Below are positions 4,054-5,466 of a stretch of DNA of 5,466 nucleotides, in pieces. The first letter of the stretch is position 1; each line of letters starts with the position of its first letter. The position numbers were made by a program, and so were the translations under genes. Source of the stretch: an uncultured Ardenticatenia bacterium (GTDB taxonomy: Bacteria > Chloroflexota > Anaerolineae > Promineifilales > Promineifilaceae); assembly GCA_937858165.1 (NCBI GenBank), contig CALLZA010000180.1, positions 1-5,466 of the forward strand, read 5' to 3'. The notes beneath the pieces were generated by a model. The model ran no database searches. It saw only the letters and a list, made by a program, of their open reading frames with translations, and had not been told where the DNA came from.

Positions 4054-5466
4054 ATGAACATTCTTGACCTCCTAAAGAGCCTTCTCTCGCTCAGCCTGGG
4101 CGACTTCATCCGCCGCAACTTCGGCACCGGGCCGGGCACGGAGCTGCTGATCGACGTCGGCGGCGTGTTCCTGCTGTCCACGTTCTGCTTGCTGATCGTC
4201 ATCTTCCTGATCTGGCTGACCCGCAAGCTCGTCGCCCGCATGCAGGACCGCATTGGCCCCAACCGCGTCGGCGGCCGCTTTGGCCTGTTGCAGACGGTGG
4301 CCGACGTCATGAAGCTACTGACAAAGGAAGTGATCCATCCCTCCGGGGCCGACTGGGTGGCCTTCAACGCCGCGCCCATCCTGGTTGTCATCGCCGCCCT
4401 GCTGATGTGGGCGGTCATGCCCTTTGCCCCGGGCGTCATCGGCGTCGATTTGAACATCGGCGTCTTCTACATTCTGGCCATCAGCTCGGCGTCGGTCATG
4501 GTTTTGCTGCTGGCCGGCTGGGGGTCGAACAACAAGTACGCCTTGCTGGGCGCGTTCCGCTCCGTGGCCCAGATGGTCAGCTACGAAGTCCCGATGATCC
4601 TGGCCCTGCTGGTGCCCATCATCCTGGCCAGCACCATGTCCACGGCGGGCATCATCGCCGCCCAGGGGCTGCCGTTCATTCTCTTCGCCCCCCTCTCCGC
4701 CCTTATTTTCTACATCTCCTCGCTGGCCGAGACGGGGCGCACCCCGTTCGACCTGCTGGAAGCGGAATCGGAGATCGTGGCCGGCTTCCACATCGAGTAC
4801 AGCGGCATGAAGTTCGGCATGTTCTTCCTAGCCGAGTTCGTCAACACGCTGTTCATGGCCGGCCTGTTCGTGACGCTCTATCTGGGCGGCTACCGCTTCT
4901 TCGGGCTGGAGAACTGGGTCAGCGCCGACGGCTACCCCTACGGCCGCCTCATTGGCCTGGTTGCCTTCTTCGCCAAAGTGTTCTTCATGTACTTCGTCTA
5001 TGACTGGATTCGCGGCACCCTGCCCCGCGTCCGGGTCGACCAGATCCTCAACTTCAACTGGAAGTTCCTGGTGCCCGTGTCGCTGGTGCTGCTGTTCTTC
5101 ACGGCCATCGTCGACAAGCTCATCCCCACCGGGACGAACGTCGTCCTGCGCATGGCTATCCACCTGACACTCAACATCCTGATCGCCGCGGTCACGCTGG
5201 AGCTTTTGCGGCGGCGCGGCCGGCAGAATCGGCTGGCCATGAACGGCGGCGACGGCCCCCGCGGCCGCGAACCCCTTCACACCGAACACCACCACCACCG
5301 CCACGCCGGGCAAGGGGGTCCCAGCCCCGACCACCGCCACCCCGAAAGCCACAGCGGACCCCCACGAGGGGCACAGGCCCTCACCGCTCCCCTCCACTCG
5401 CGCCGCCCACAACAAGCAACACCACGGAACCACCACGAAACACCACGCACCCTCCAACTCACACGA
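4054..5466 (+). CDS. nuoH: NADH-quinone oxidoreductase subunit H (complex I, ND1 homologue), runs off contig
   Basis: This frame is open from ATG 4054 to the contig end (471 codons, no stop). NuoH/ND1 is the membrane subunit that forms much of the quinone-access chamber of complex I. Signatures are present in order: RMQDRIGPNRVG (62-73) with GLLQTVADVMKLLTKE (77-92); NNKYALLGAFRSVAQMVSYE (159-178); AETGRTPFDLLEAE (225-238); GFHIEYSGMKFG (244-255); and RVRVDQILNFNWKFLVP (325-341). About eight membrane helices are recognisable. The core ends near residue 389 (nt 5220), already full length for the family. The following His/Pro/Arg-rich tail has no hydrophobic or conserved segment and coincides with T-poor DNA, so it is probably not real coding. 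The ribosome site is weak: only GAAAG close to the ATG, so coupling to nuoA is possible. Confidence 0.93.
   Translation, partial: MNILDLLKSLLSLSLGDFIRRNFGTGPGTELLIDVGGVFLLSTFCLLIVIFLIWLTRKLVARMQDRIGPNRVGGRFGLLQTVADVMKLLTKEVIHPSGADWVAFNAAPILVVIAALLMWAVMPFAPGVIGVDLNIGVFYILAISSASVMVLLLAGWGSNNKYALLGAFRSVAQMVSYEVPMILALLVPIILASTMSTAGIIAAQGLPFILFAPLSALIFYISSLAETGRTPFDLLEAESEIVAGFHIEYSGMKFGMFFLAEFVNTLFMAGLFVTLYLGGYRFFGLENWVSADGYPYGRLIGLVAFFAKVFFMYFVYDWIRGTLPRVRVDQILNFNWKFLVPVSLVLLFFTAIVDKLIPTGTNVVLRMAIHLTLNILIAAVTLELLRRRGRQNRLAMNGGDGPRGREPLHTEHHHHRHAGQGGPSPDHRHPESHSGPPRGAQALTAPLHSRRPQQATPRNHHETPRTLQLTR
5275..5466. other. T-depleted C/A-rich contig tail, probable assembly artefact
   Basis: In 5281-5466 I count only 7 T in 186 bases, against about 11 per 60 in a sampled line of the nuoH core. 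The sequence is made of CACC, CCAC and AACA words and would encode an implausible HTEHHHHRH-type tail. Stop codons all need T, so the open frame here means little. Composition on the outward-reading strand resembles that beyond the adapter at the left end (A/C-rich). I infer low-quality read-tail sequence. A real low-complexity extension is not excluded. Confidence 0.55.

Noticed and set aside
5361..5368. Nextera P7-side adapter remnant (CCCACGAG)
   Set aside because: Only eight bases match the Nextera read-2 segment, and the expected mosaic-end sequence before it is not recognisable, so chance is likely in such C/A-rich sequence.
4828..5457. 209-codon minus-strand frame opposite nuoH
   Set aside because: It is antisense to conserved NuoH and extends into the T-depleted tail, where stop codons are compositionally suppressed. 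Its protein is low-complexity Val/Gly-rich in one half and Gln/Glu/Asp-rich in the other.
5280..5466. His-rich metal-binding tail on NuoH
   Set aside because: The His residues come from a CAC/CCAC-rich, nearly T-free stretch at the contig end. Composition and position fit read-tail noise better than a functional motif.

Overview
The window is a short contig from a high-GC bacterium, plausibly a metagenome or draft-genome assembly. Its two ends are not trustworthy biology. Positions 101-169 match an Illumina P5/Nextera adapter, including an 8-base i5 index and the 19-base Tn5 mosaic end. Positions 1-100 are low-complexity T/G-rich sequence beyond the adapter, as expected when a read runs off the end of its fragment. 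The last ~190 bases (about 5275-5466) are nearly T-free and C/A-rich and probably have a similar origin. Biological sequence therefore runs from about 170 to about 5275. The host lineage is not provable here. High GC, a nuo (complex I) locus and AGAAACCGAGTTTCT-type palindromic repeats make a Chloroflexota-like bacterium a reasonable guess, but it is only an inference.

The left two thirds hold three genes on the minus strand, in the order GPH-family (MelB-like) MFS transporter, PrxQ/Bcp-type peroxiredoxin, and MECR/ETR-like NADPH-dependent medium-chain reductase. The gaps are only 32 and 56 bp, so they probably form one operon. The peroxiredoxin and the reductase each have a near-perfect Shine-Dalgarno; the transporter appears to start at TTG with a weak one. 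A G/C-rich repeat with two 9-base direct copies and an inverted partner fills the peroxiredoxin-reductase gap. Downstream of the reductase is a short tandem CACAGATNN repeat.

A 361-bp divergent intergenic region (3285-3645) separates this operon from the plus-strand nuo genes. It holds an operator-like element (8-bp direct repeats around a 9-bp palindrome), several G/C-rich inverted repeats, a good extended -10 promoter facing nuoA, and a long hairpin just upstream of nuoA.

The right third holds nuoA and nuoH, membrane subunits of respiratory complex I, in direct succession. nuoB, nuoC and nuoD, which follow nuoA in the classical order, are absent between them. A second hairpin of the same repeat family lies between nuoA and nuoH, so nuoA is bracketed by related inverted repeats. 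nuoH runs off the right end. Its conserved core is complete to about residue 389, and the His/Pro-rich tail that follows is suspect.

I found no CRISPR array, tRNA, rRNA, transposase or defence system, and no convincing case for a new biological system. The points worth a second look are the contig-end artefacts, the nuoA-nuoH arrangement with its repeats, and the divergent control region.
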